A DNA stretch of 64,000 bases from Aquabacterium commune. GTDB taxonomy: Bacteria; Pseudomonadota; Gammaproteobacteria; Burkholderiales; Burkholderiaceae_C. Shown here in pieces: positions 1-7,444 of this stretch (the stretch's first letter is position 1; each line of letters begins with the position of its first letter). A program made the position numbers and the translations under genes. The notes beneath the pieces were generated by a model, which worked only from the letters and a program-made list of their open reading frames with translations, was not told where the DNA came from and did not search any database. The stretch is from contig NZ_SNXW01000001.1 of NCBI RefSeq assembly GCF_004362855.1, forward strand, positions 246,121 to 310,120, in the 5' to 3' direction.

Positions 1-173
1 GCACCATGATCTCGATGGCGCACGGCCTGCGCCTGCACGTCGTGGCCGAGGGCGTGGAAATGCCCGACCAGGAGGCCTTCCTGAGCAGCCTGGGCTGCGA
101 CGTGGCCCAGGGCTACCTGTACAGCCGGCCCGTGCCCGCCGCCCAGATTTCCCAGATGCTGACGCGCCACTGA
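1..173 (+). CDS. EAL-domain cyclic-di-GMP phosphodiesterase, C-terminal end (partial)
   Basis: Only the last 56 residues lie in the window, read from base 3 to a TGA at 171-173. The segment carries the VVAEGVE motif followed by LGCD and QGYLYSRP, which are the closing strands of EAL domains that hydrolyse cyclic di-GMP. The VAEGVE glutamate is one of the conserved catalytic-site residues of active enzymes. Upstream domains (GGDEF, PAS or membrane segments) cannot be judged because the gene starts outside the window. Nothing here indicates what process it controls. Confidence 0.85.
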   Translation, partial: TMISMAHGLRLHVVAEGVEMPDQEAFLSSLGCDVAQGYLYSRPVPAAQISQMLTRH

Positions 174-275
174 GCCGGCCCTGCCCACAGCGGGGTCAAA
201 ACGACGTCAACGCGCAGCGCACACAAAAAAGCACGATCGTTCGATAATGCCTCACCCTCACACGACGTGCCTGCC

Positions 276-1148
276 ATGAACCTGTTCGCCCCCACCTCCG
301 CCGAGGCCGCTGGCCCGACCGCCACCCTGGCCGAGCTGCTGTCCCGCCGCGAACGCACCGACGCTGGCTCGCTGCACCGCGTGCGTTTCGACGTCAGCCC
401 GGATTGGCAACAAGGCCGCACAACCTTCGGCGGGGTGCTGTCCGCCCTCGCCGTGCAGGCCATGCGCGACGTCTGCGGCAGCGACTGGCCCTTGCGCGCC
501 CTGCAGACCAACTTCGTCGGCCCCGTCAGCCCGGGCCGTTTCGACATCGAGGTCGTGCTGCTGCGCCAGGGCAAGAACATCCGCCAGGTGCAAGCCCGCG
601 TGCTGCAAGCCGATGAAGCCGGCGTCGAACAGGTCGGTGGCGTGCTGCTGGGCGTGTTCGGCGCGGCGCGCACCTCCACCCTGCCTCACCTGCGTCCGGA
701 CCACCACCCCGTGGCCAAAGACCCCGACAGCGCCTTCCTGTGGCCCTTCGTGCCGGGCATCACGCCGGCCTTCACGCAGCACCTGGAATTCCGCCAGGCC
801 GAAGGCGGCATGCCGTTCACCGGCTCGGACGAATGGCACAGCCGCACCCACGTGCGCCTGCGCGCGCCCGGGGGCATCGACAACGAGCTGCAATCGGTGC
901 TGCTGGCCGACGCCGGCCCGACTCCCGCCCTGGCCCAGCTCAACGGCTTCGCACCGGCCTCGTCGGTGTCCTGGGCGCTGGAGCTGCGCCCGGTCGAGCT
1001 GGGCACAGGCTCAGACACTGGCTTTTGGCGCATGGACAAAGACGCCCTGGCCACCGGCGACGGCTACGTCAACGAAAAGACCACACTGTGGACGCCCGAC
1101 GGCCAGCTCGCCGCCTTGGGCTACCAGGTCGTGGCCGTGTATGGCTGA
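276..1148 (+). CDS. Thioesterase-family protein (double hot-dog acyl-CoA thioesterase type)
   Basis: This 290-residue protein resembles TesB-like, two-hot-dog acyl-CoA thioesterases, which hydrolyse acyl-CoA to free acid and CoA in the cytoplasm. The first half has the typical FGGVLSALAVQAM helix after a QGRTTFGG turn; the second half ends in a strand with YVNEKTTLWTPDGQLAALGYQ, as in these families. I start at the ATG at 276; an in-frame GTG at 267 would add three residues, and neither has a clear ribosome binding site. Its last 8 bases overlap the start of the first chromate-transporter half gene, so the genes are probably translationally coupled. The substrate is unknown. Confidence 0.8.
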   Translation: MNLFAPTSAEAAGPTATLAELLSRRERTDAGSLHRVRFDVSPDWQQGRTTFGGVLSALAVQAMRDVCGSDWPLRALQTNFVGPVSPGRFDIEVVLLRQGKNIRQVQARVLQADEAGVEQVGGVLLGVFGAARTSTLPHLRPDHHPVAKDPDSAFLWPFVPGITPAFTQHLEFRQAEGGMPFTGSDEWHSRTHVRLRAPGGIDNELQSVLLADAGPTPALAQLNGFAPASSVSWALELRPVELGTGSDTGFWRMDKDALATGDGYVNEKTTLWTPDGQLAALGYQVVAVYG

Positions 1149-1755
1149 CACGCCAGCACTGGCCCGCCCGGCCTCGTTGCGCGAGCTGTTCATCGCTTTC
1201 ACTGTGCTGGCCTTGCAGGGCTTTGGCGGCGTGATCGCCGTGGCGCAGCGCGAGCTGTGCGAGCGCCGCCGCTGGCTGGACGCGCGCGAGTTCGTGGACA
1301 TGCTCGCCTCGGCCCAAGTGCTGCCCGGCCCCAACGTCTGCAACCTGTCGCTGATGATCGGTGACCGTTTCTTCGGTTGGCGCGGTGCCCTCACCGCCCT
1401 GGCCGGCATGATCCTGGCGCCCATGGCCTTGATGCTGCTGCTCGCCTGGGGCCTGGGCGAGGCCAGCAGCCTGCCCCAGGCGCAAGGGCTGATCCGGGGC
1501 GCGCTGGGCGGCATCGCAGCGGTGGCGGCGGGCCAGATCATCGGCACGGTGCTCAAGCTGTCGGCACCGCTGCGTGAGCACGAACTGGGCTGGCCCGCCT
1601 GCTTGGGCCTGGCCGCACTGGCACTGGCCCTGGTCGTTCAATGGCACTGGCCGCTGGTGCAGGTGCTGCTGAGCCTGGGCGGTGCCGCCTGCCTGGTGAG
1701 CTACGCCCTGCTCAAACGACAGGCCGCGCGGCGAGCGCAAGAGACGCAGGCATGA
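1141..1755 (+). CDS. Chromate transporter, N-terminal-type half protein
   Basis: This 204-residue hydrophobic protein is one CHR domain of the chromate ion transporter family. It shows the family's early FGGVIAVAQRELCERRRWL region and the VLPGPNVCNLS motif (about residues 58-69), followed by several membrane helices. Full-length ChrA proteins have two such domains in about 400 residues; here each half is a separate gene, the arrangement known as paired short-chain CHR proteins. It overlaps the thioesterase gene upstream by 8 bases and the second half downstream by the ATGA at 1752-1755. CHR proteins export chromate or related oxyanions, but many homologues are untested, so the substrate is inferred. 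Confidence 0.85.
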   Translation: MADTPALARPASLRELFIAFTVLALQGFGGVIAVAQRELCERRRWLDAREFVDMLASAQVLPGPNVCNLSLMIGDRFFGWRGALTALAGMILAPMALMLLLAWGLGEASSLPQAQGLIRGALGGIAAVAAGQIIGTVLKLSAPLREHELGWPACLGLAALALALVVQWHWPLVQVLLSLGGAACLVSYALLKRQAARRAQETQA

Positions 1756-2300
1756 GCGTGCCGGTCTGGTCCTGGTCGCCCGAGGTCTGGTGGACGCTGT
1801 TCGGGCATTTCCTTGCCTTGTCGCTGATGTCGATCGGCGGGGCCATCACCCTTGTGCCCGACATGCACCGCCGCCTGGTGCAAGACAGCGCCTTGCTCAG
1901 CGACGCCGACTTCACCGGCGCCATCGCCCTGGCCCAGGCCGCTCCCGGCCCCAACGTGCTCTTCGTGGCCCTGATGGGCTGGTACGCGGGCGGCCTGGGT
2001 GGCGCGGTGGTGAGCATGGTGGGCATCATGCTGCCCTCGACGACGCTGGCGCTGGCCGTCTCGCGCTGGGTTTCGGTGCGGCGCCACTGGCTCGGCGTGC
2101 GCGCCTTCCAGGCGGGCATGACGCCCGTCACCGTGGGTCTGCTGCTGGCCACGGGCTGGCACCTCATGCCGCCGCTGGACGGCCAACCACGGGCCTGGGG
2201 CCTGGCGGTGGCCGTGGCCTTGCTGGTCTGGCGCACGCGCATCCGCTTGATCTGGCTGGTGCTGGCCGGTGCGGTGCTGGGCGCGCTCGGGGTGGTCTGA
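1752..2300 (+). CDS. Chromate transporter, C-terminal-type half protein
   Basis: This 182-residue membrane protein is the second CHR domain of the split transporter. It has the matching MSIGGAITLVPDMHRRLV region and AAPGPNVLFVALMGW motif, then hydrophobic helices. Its ATG lies inside the stop of the first half (ATGA overlap), so both halves should be made in equal amounts and probably pair in the inner membrane in opposite topologies, as described for other short CHR pairs. It is not a broken chrA: both halves have clean starts and stops, and the break falls between domains. Chromate export is the family role; function here is inferred. Confidence 0.85.
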   Translation: MSVPVWSWSPEVWWTLFGHFLALSLMSIGGAITLVPDMHRRLVQDSALLSDADFTGAIALAQAAPGPNVLFVALMGWYAGGLGGAVVSMVGIMLPSTTLALAVSRWVSVRRHWLGVRAFQAGMTPVTVGLLLATGWHLMPPLDGQPRAWGLAVAVALLVWRTRIRLIWLVLAGAVLGALGVV

Positions 2301-2315
2301 GGCACACTGAAAGCC

Positions 2316-2621
2316 ATGAGCCGCACTGCCACACCTGCCCAAGCCACGCCCTTGGCCATCCAGCACCACGCTGGCACCGGGCGCTTCGAAGCCATGGTCG
2401 AAGGCCTGCGCTGCGAGCTCGACTACCAGCTCGACGAACGCCTCATGCGCATCACCCATACCGGCGTGCCACGGGCCCTCGAAGGCAGGGGCATTGCCGC
2501 TGCGCTGGTCGCCCACGCCCTCGCATGGGCGCGTGCGCAAGGCCACCAGGTCCAGCCGCTGTGCAGCTATGTGCAGGTGTACATGCGGCGCCACCCCGAG
2601 TGGCAGGACCTGCTGGCCTGA
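2316..2621 (+). CDS. Small GNAT-like N-acetyltransferase (YjdJ-type)
   Basis: This 101-residue protein resembles the short Gcn5-related acetyltransferase-like family (Pfam GNAT acetyltransferase 2 / YjdJ group). The core is the stretch with LMRITHTGVPRALEGRGIAAALV (about residues 47-69), where the R-G-x-G-x-A loop is the acetyl-CoA pyrophosphate-binding signature, followed by PLCSYVQVYMRRHPEWQDL, the usual C-terminal motif of this group. It starts 15 bases after the chromate transporter stop and probably shares its transcript. The acetyl acceptor is unknown for the family. Confidence 0.85.
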   Translation: MSRTATPAQATPLAIQHHAGTGRFEAMVEGLRCELDYQLDERLMRITHTGVPRALEGRGIAAALVAHALAWARAQGHQVQPLCSYVQVYMRRHPEWQDLLA

Positions 2622-2631
2622 CGCTGGCGCT

Positions 2632-2670
2632 TGGGCTCAGCCGCTGGGCTCAGCCGCTGGGCTCAATCGC
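2632..2670. repeat. Three tandem copies of a 13-bp unit
   Basis: The unit TGGGCTCAGCCGC occurs at 2632-2644 and 2645-2657, with a third copy at 2658-2670 carrying two changes. It fills the short gap between the convergent acetyltransferase and exosortase genes. It is likely a slippage product; no function is evident. Confidence 0.8.
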
Positions 2671-2675
2671 CAAGG

Positions 2676-4331
2676 TCAGCGCCCTGCTGCGTCTTCTGGT
2701 AGTGCCCCCAGCACGCGCAAACGCTGGGAAGGCGACAAGGCTGCAGCCAGATCGCGTGCGAAAACCTCCTGCCAGCGCCAGCCCGCATCGGCGTTGGCAT
2801 TGATGGTGGAGAGGCGCACCAGCAGGCCATCGGCCAGGCCGCGGCGGCTCAGCCCCGCGATGAGCTGGCGCCACTTGAGGCTGGCCTCGTCACGCACAGG
2901 CTCATCACCAAACAAGCGCCAGTAAGTGATGGGCTCAGGGCGCTCTGGCAAAGCCGCCACCAGACGCACCACAGGCAGGCTGGATGAGGCTGTGGCACCG
3001 GTCAATGCCAAGCTGCCCGGCGTGACATCGCTGACCCGAAAGCCCCCGGCCCGGTAGCAAACCTCGGGGCGGTGCATCTGCAAACCCACCGATTGCTGGC
3101 GCCCATAGGCCACCGACAGCATCACCCGCTGGCCGCTGGGGTGCACATAAGTGCGTTCCAGCACCTGGTCGTACATCTGGAAGCGCCGCGCTGCTTCGAA
3201 CGCAGGCCTCACCATGCCAGAAGCCACCGGGTCCAATCGCCAGGCACTGCGCGGCGCGCTGGCTGGTCCGTCGTCCTGGGTCGGTATCTCCAGCGGGAAC
3301 AACGATTCCAGAGGCACCTGCGCACGCGCCTCGGCCTCAGTCGAGATGCCAGGTCGCAAGCACCAGCCGGCCCATGCGGCCACACCGAGGCAGGCAGCCA
3401 GGACCAGACCGCGCCTGGCCGAGGACACGCCCGTCGGCGTTGGCGTTGGCTTTGGCGTTGGCATCGGCGCAACCGCCGTCCCATGCCGGTCGGCCGAAGC
3501 ACCGGCAGACACACGCCGATCAGGCCAGATCAGACCGAGCACAGCGTCTGCAATCGCCATCAACACCAGTGCGACCGCGAACAGTGCCAGACCGGCAAAA
3601 TTGTGGACAAAGCCCTGACCTGCCGCGTCGCCGAAATGGTGGGTCACCACCACCAGGATCATCACCCGCACCACATTGGCCAGGAAAGACACCGGCACGG
3701 CCAGCACCGCGAGCAAGCCGTTGCGCCACCACGAGGTGTGCTGCGCGAGGTGGCTGTAGAGCAGGCCCATGGCCTCCAGGATGAACATGGAGTGCAGCCC
3801 GGCACAGGCCTCGGCCACCAGCAGTTGGTACTGCCCCACCGTGATGACGACGCCACTGCGCCCCACCGGATACCCCACGCCGGACAGCACGGTGGTTGCC
3901 ACCATGGACACCGCCTCCTTGAGCGGCGCCGTCAGCGCCAGCACCAGCGAGAACGGCAGGGGCATGGCGAACAGGCAGAACAGCCAAGCGAACCAGGTGC
4001 GGCGCAAGCCCTGCCAGCCGCGAGCCGACCACATCACCAGCAAGGCCGACAACCACAAAGACAGCAACTCGATGCGGATGAACTCCTGCGAGCGCCCCAG
4101 CACATAGCCCAGCAAGCACAGCACCCAGGTCAGCCAGAAAATGGCGCCCAGGCGGACGGGCCGCCCTTCCGACGTGGCGTCTCGCTGGCGCCAGACCAAC
4201 CAGCCCGCCACGCCCAGCAACAGCAACTCATGACCTTGACTGTAGGCGGTCCAGGTGCCGAACAACCAGTCCCACAGGCTGGGGATGGCCAGGGTCAACC
4301 AGGCCAGGGGCAAGAGCAAAGACAGTGACAC
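2676..4331 (-). CDS. Exosortase fused to an EpsI-type domain
   Basis: This 551-residue inner-membrane protein is an exosortase, the presumed transpeptidase that cleaves the PEP-CTERM tail of exported proteins. The N-terminal half has about eight membrane helices and carries the proposed catalytic residues: Cys in AEACAGLHSMF, Arg in ANVVRVMI, and His in VTHHFGDAAGQGFVHNFAG. After a Pro/Thr-rich linker and one more hydrophobic segment comes a periplasmic EpsI-like domain with YGRQQSVGLQMHRPEVCYR. The likely start is a GTG at 4331 preceded by GGAG. The gene lies downstream of an EpsD-like lipoprotein and a PEP-CTERM substrate. The EpsH-EpsI fusion fits exosortase A-type enzymes, but I cannot fix the subfamily. 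Confidence 0.9.
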   Translation of the reverse strand: MSLSLLLPLAWLTLAIPSLWDWLFGTWTAYSQGHELLLLGVAGWLVWRQRDATSEGRPVRLGAIFWLTWVLCLLGYVLGRSQEFIRIELLSLWLSALLVMWSARGWQGLRRTWFAWLFCLFAMPLPFSLVLALTAPLKEAVSMVATTVLSGVGYPVGRSGVVITVGQYQLLVAEACAGLHSMFILEAMGLLYSHLAQHTSWWRNGLLAVLAVPVSFLANVVRVMILVVVTHHFGDAAGQGFVHNFAGLALFAVALVLMAIADAVLGLIWPDRRVSAGASADRHGTAVAPMPTPKPTPTPTGVSSARRGLVLAACLGVAAWAGWCLRPGISTEAEARAQVPLESLFPLEIPTQDDGPASAPRSAWRLDPVASGMVRPAFEAARRFQMYDQVLERTYVHPSGQRVMLSVAYGRQQSVGLQMHRPEVCYRAGGFRVSDVTPGSLALTGATASSSLPVVRLVAALPERPEPITYWRLFGDEPVRDEASLKWRQLIAGLSRRGLADGLLVRLSTINANADAGWRWQEVFARDLAAALSPSQRLRVLGALPEDAAGR

Positions 4332-4399
4332 AGGCAGAACTCCGTGTGTTCAGCGCGGCCCAGGCACCGCGCCAGGCACCGCGCCAGGTACAGGCACGC

Positions 4400-5293
4400 T
4401 CAGTGACTGGCCGACGGCTCAGGCGCGCTGGCGACGTCCGCGGCCGAAGCGGCAGAGGCGACTGCCGCAGCCTGAGCCATGAACCGGGTGATCTTGGCCT
4501 GCTCGCGCAAACGGGTCATGCCGTCGCGCACGGCTTCCTGCCGGCGTTGTCCAGCCAGCACCGCCTGGATGGCCGGCGTGGCCTGGCCCAGCAGCACTGG
4601 CGCGTCTTCCGTCTTGATCACCGTCAGCATGTAAACGCTGTCAGGTCTGCGCAAGGCGATGGAATGGCCAGGCTTGAGCTTGGCCAGACGGGGCAGCAAC
4701 TCCAGCGGCAGCCCCTCGGCCCACTGCGCAAAGCGCCGGCTCTTGCGCGGCACCGTCTGTTGCGCAAGCCAAGCCTGCAGTTCTTCCACGCTGCCAGTTG
4801 ATTCAACCTTGCGCAACCAGGCATCCACATCGCCGGCGGGAACCTGGGCCACGGTCTCCTCCAGCAAGTACTGGCGGCGCTGCGAGAACAACTCCGGGTG
4901 CTCGTCGTAGTAGCGCTCCACCGCACTGGTGTCTGGGAGGGATGCCTTTTCGGCCAGTTGATCCTGGTAGGCGCGCGCCAGCACCTCCCGACGGGCCAAG
5001 GCCAGGGCCTGCAAAGTCCTGGGACTGCTGTCCAGCCCAGCCTGCACAGCGGCCTGGGCGGCCAACTCCTGCTCGATCAGGCTGTCGAGCGCACGGGCCG
5101 AAGCCTGCTCACCAAACCTGGCCCCCAGCGCGGGCTGCAATTGCAGCAAGGCCTCCACCTGGTGGACCGAGACCTCCCCTTCGTTGACCTGGGCGGCCAC
5201 CTGGGACTCACCTGCCGCAGGCGCTGCGTCCTTCTTGCTGCAACCGCCCAGCAAAGCCACCACAGCCACGAAACACACCCAAGTTTTGTCCAA
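4400..5293 (-). CDS. EpsD-family peptidyl-prolyl cis-trans isomerase lipoprotein
   Basis: This roughly 297-residue protein has a short signal sequence ending in LLGGC, a lipobox that should be lipidated at Cys, followed by a SurA/PpiC-like chaperone layout: an N-terminal helical segment (EVSVHQVEALLQLQPALGA) and a parvulin-like C-terminal part. It matches the EpsD family found in exopolysaccharide/exosortase loci, thought to help fold exported partners. I favour a TTG start at 5293 because AGGAG (5300-5304) sits six bases upstream; a TTG at 5299 is too close to it. The gene is 68 bases upstream of the exosortase gene and probably in one operon with it. Confidence 0.82.
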   Translation of the reverse strand: MDKTWVCFVAVVALLGGCSKKDAAPAAGESQVAAQVNEGEVSVHQVEALLQLQPALGARFGEQASARALDSLIEQELAAQAAVQAGLDSSPRTLQALALARREVLARAYQDQLAEKASLPDTSAVERYYDEHPELFSQRRQYLLEETVAQVPAGDVDAWLRKVESTGSVEELQAWLAQQTVPRKSRRFAQWAEGLPLELLPRLAKLKPGHSIALRRPDSVYMLTVIKTEDAPVLLGQATPAIQAVLAGQRRQEAVRDGMTRLREQAKITRFMAQAAAVASAASAADVASAPEPSASH

Positions 5294-5334
5294 ACCCAAC
5301 TCCTGTCATGGGGCTTGACCCGCCCGTGAAACCC

Positions 5335-5359
5335 AAAAAAAACGGACCCGAAGGTCCGT
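5335..5359 (-). terminator. Rho-independent terminator after the PEP-CTERM gene
   Basis: A perfect 7-bp stem ACGGACC/GGTCCGT with a four-base loop (TTCG on the minus strand) is followed on the minus strand by eight T residues. It lies between the PEP-CTERM gene and the EpsD-like gene, so the two are probably separate transcripts. Confidence 0.85.
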
Positions 5360-5427
5360 GATGGCACAAACGGGCATGACCCGCTTGTGGATGGCCCGAC
5401 AGGCCACCGGCAGTGGCAACAGCCTGA

Positions 5428-5979
5428 TCAGGCGGCCTTGCGGCTGCGGCGCAGCAGCAAGCCAACGCCAGCCAAGCCCATGGCGGTCAGTGCCAGGTCA
5501 GCGGGCTCGGGTGCCGGCGAAGCCACCGAAGCGGTCGTGCGGATGGTACCAGCGTAAGAAGCCGACCGATTGTCGCCAAGCGTCACAAAACCCGTCACTG
5601 CCAACTTGTAGCTGCCAGCGCTCAGGTTGGAGAAGCTGAAAGTGTTGGTGGTGCCGTTGAAGGGGATGCCGAGGTCCACACCGTAGTAGGAGCCGAAGCT
5701 GGTGTTGCCCAGGATCAACGAGGTCAGGACCACGTCCTTGTCAAAGGACAGCAAGGCGTTCAGCAGAGAGCCATCGGTCGTCGTGCCAGAGACCGTGCCG
5801 CTGCCACCGATGCTGAACGTGTAGTAGTCGGTGAAGCCCGGCGTGGACGCGTAAAACGTGTTGCCGAAGGTCTTGTCCGCTGCGCTCAGCGTGCCAAGGT
5901 TGGCCTCGAGTGCGGATGCCCCAAAGCATGCCAGGGACAGGACTGCACCGATAGAACCAACTCGAATCACGTTTTTCAT
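5428..5979 (-). CDS. PEP-CTERM sorting-domain protein, FxDxF-like
   Basis: This 183-residue exported protein has a signal peptide (about residues 1-23, ending GASALEA) and a C-terminal PEP-CTERM tail: APEP, a hydrophobic segment ALTAMGLAGVGLLL, then RRSRKAA. Such tails are recognised by exosortase. The middle is a beta-rich domain of about 130 residues with GFTDYYTF near residue 48, resembling the FxDxF-type PEP-CTERM family. An ATG at 5979 is preceded by GAGG at good distance, and a strong terminator follows. It sits beside the exosortase and is its likely local substrate. The molecular function is unknown; surface or extracellular-matrix location is the usual inference. Confidence 0.85.
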   Translation of the reverse strand: MKNVIRVGSIGAVLSLACFGASALEANLGTLSAADKTFGNTFYASTPGFTDYYTFSIGGSGTVSGTTTDGSLLNALLSFDKDVVLTSLILGNTSFGSYYGVDLGIPFNGTTNTFSFSNLSAGSYKLAVTGFVTLGDNRSASYAGTIRTTASVASPAPEPADLALTAMGLAGVGLLLRRSRKAA

Positions 5980-6045
5980 GACAACCTCACTGCGTTTCCA
6001 ATGTCTGAACGATACACAAATCAGTTGCAGATTGTTACCCCCCGA

Positions 6046-7392
6046 TCACGGGGCATACACAAAACGGAGTATGTCAACCGACATGCGCTTCGACGCCCCC
6101 TGGTGCTGGCGTGCAAACGCCCTGGCTGCTGACTGCGCGGATGAAGCCCCTTCTGCCAGCCAAACCTGTGACGCATGCACAGCCTCCGGCCAGTCAGCCA
6201 CTCGTCGCGATGCCCCTGCCGCCAAGCTCAGTTCTGCTGCTTCCGAGAAATTGTACGTCGAAGGCCCCAGGATCAGCGGGCATCCACAGGCCGCAGCTTC
6301 GATCAGGTTTTGCCCGCCCAGCGGCGCGAAGCTGCCGCCCAGCCAGGCCACGGTGGCCGCAGCGTAGTACGCCGGCATCTCGCCCATGCTGTCGCCCAAC
6401 CACACGTCGGCACCCAGGGCGACCGCATCGGGCTGATGGTCAGGCCAGCTGCTGCGCCGCGACAGGCTCAGACCGCGCTGCGCCACGAGCGCCGCCACCT
6501 CGTCAAAGCGCTGCGGGTGACGCGGCACAATCAGCAAGCGGGGCCTGGGGATCGGAGATGCCTTCGGCGCGGCCAACCAGGCTTCGAGCAAACCGGCCTC
6601 CTCGCCCTCCCGCGTGCTGGCGGCCAGGCACAGGGGACGGGCATCGGCGCCCCGCCAGCGCCGCCCCAGCGTCAGCAGCTCGGGTGACGGCGTCATGTCG
6701 AACTTGAGGTTGCCACACACCTGCACCGGGTCCGCACCCATGGACCGCAGGCGGTCCGCGTCACATTGCGTTTGCGCCAGGGTCAGGCTCAGGGCCTGGG
6801 CCGCGGGGCGCAACAAGGCCGCGAAGCGTTGTCCTTGCCGCAGGCTTTTGGCACTCAGCCGCGCATTGGCCAGCACCATGGGCACCTGGGCCAGGCGGGC
6901 TTCGTGCAGCAAATTGGGCCAGACCTCGGTTTCCATCAGCACGCCCACGCTGGGCTGGAAATGGCGCAAGAAACGCCGCACGGCCCCCGGCGTGTCGCAA
7001 GGCAACCAGCTTTGTGCATCGCCCGGCTGCAGCAGCGCGCGACCGGCTTCGCGGCCCGTGGCGGTGGTGTGGGTCAGCAGCAGGCGCAGCCCTGGCCGCT
7101 GCGCGCGCAAAGCGGCGATCAGCGGCGCGGCGGCGCGGGCCTCGCCCAGCGACACCGCATGCACCCAGACCCGGCCGCCGTGTGGATGTCGGCTGCCCTC
7201 CAGGCCCGCGCTTCCTCGGTAAAAGCCCAGGCGCTCAGGCCAGTGTGCGCGGTAATCGGGCTCTTCGCGGCCACGCGACCACACCCGCCACAGGTAGAGG
7301 GGCGTGCCCAGTCGCAAGACGAGGGTGTAGGCCTGGCGCGCGAGCCAGGCCTTGACAGGAGAATCGGCCAAAGGGGGGTGATGCGGTTTCAA
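6046..7392 (-). CDS. waaA: 3-deoxy-D-manno-octulosonic acid (Kdo) transferase
   Basis: This 448-residue protein transfers Kdo from CMP-Kdo to the lipid A precursor at the inner face of the cytoplasmic membrane, an essential step in lipopolysaccharide core synthesis. Recognisable parts are the N-terminal membrane-proximal helix (YTLVLRLGTPLYLWRVWSRG), the WPERLGFY motif, the acceptor region GRVWVHAVSLGEARAA, and the C-terminal donor site GGSFAPLGGQNLIEAAACG. Length and order match family GT30. No ATG is available near the N terminus; the frame opens with TTG at 7392, with another TTG at 7371 as an alternative. It lies 52 bases downstream of the phosphomannomutase gene. Confidence 0.95.
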   Translation of the reverse strand: MKPHHPPLADSPVKAWLARQAYTLVLRLGTPLYLWRVWSRGREEPDYRAHWPERLGFYRGSAGLEGSRHPHGGRVWVHAVSLGEARAAAPLIAALRAQRPGLRLLLTHTTATGREAGRALLQPGDAQSWLPCDTPGAVRRFLRHFQPSVGVLMETEVWPNLLHEARLAQVPMVLANARLSAKSLRQGQRFAALLRPAAQALSLTLAQTQCDADRLRSMGADPVQVCGNLKFDMTPSPELLTLGRRWRGADARPLCLAASTREGEEAGLLEAWLAAPKASPIPRPRLLIVPRHPQRFDEVAALVAQRGLSLSRRSSWPDHQPDAVALGADVWLGDSMGEMPAYYAAATVAWLGGSFAPLGGQNLIEAAACGCPLILGPSTYNFSEAAELSLAAGASRRVADWPEAVHASQVWLAEGASSAQSAARAFARQHQGASKRMSVDILRFVYAP

Positions 7393-7444
7393 GCCCGCGA
7401 TCGTAGCCTAGGCCGGACCTGCCAGTCGCGCGAACCGCGAACGC

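Noticed and set aside
1141-2300. Frameshifted chrA
   Set aside because: Both halves have proper starts and stops and a domain-boundary split with an ATGA overlap, which matches known paired short CHR proteins rather than a mutation.
4358-4392. Short direct repeats between the EpsD-like and exosortase genes
   Set aside because: They are two to three imperfect copies of a 12-base GC-rich unit, without symmetry or a plausible binding pattern.
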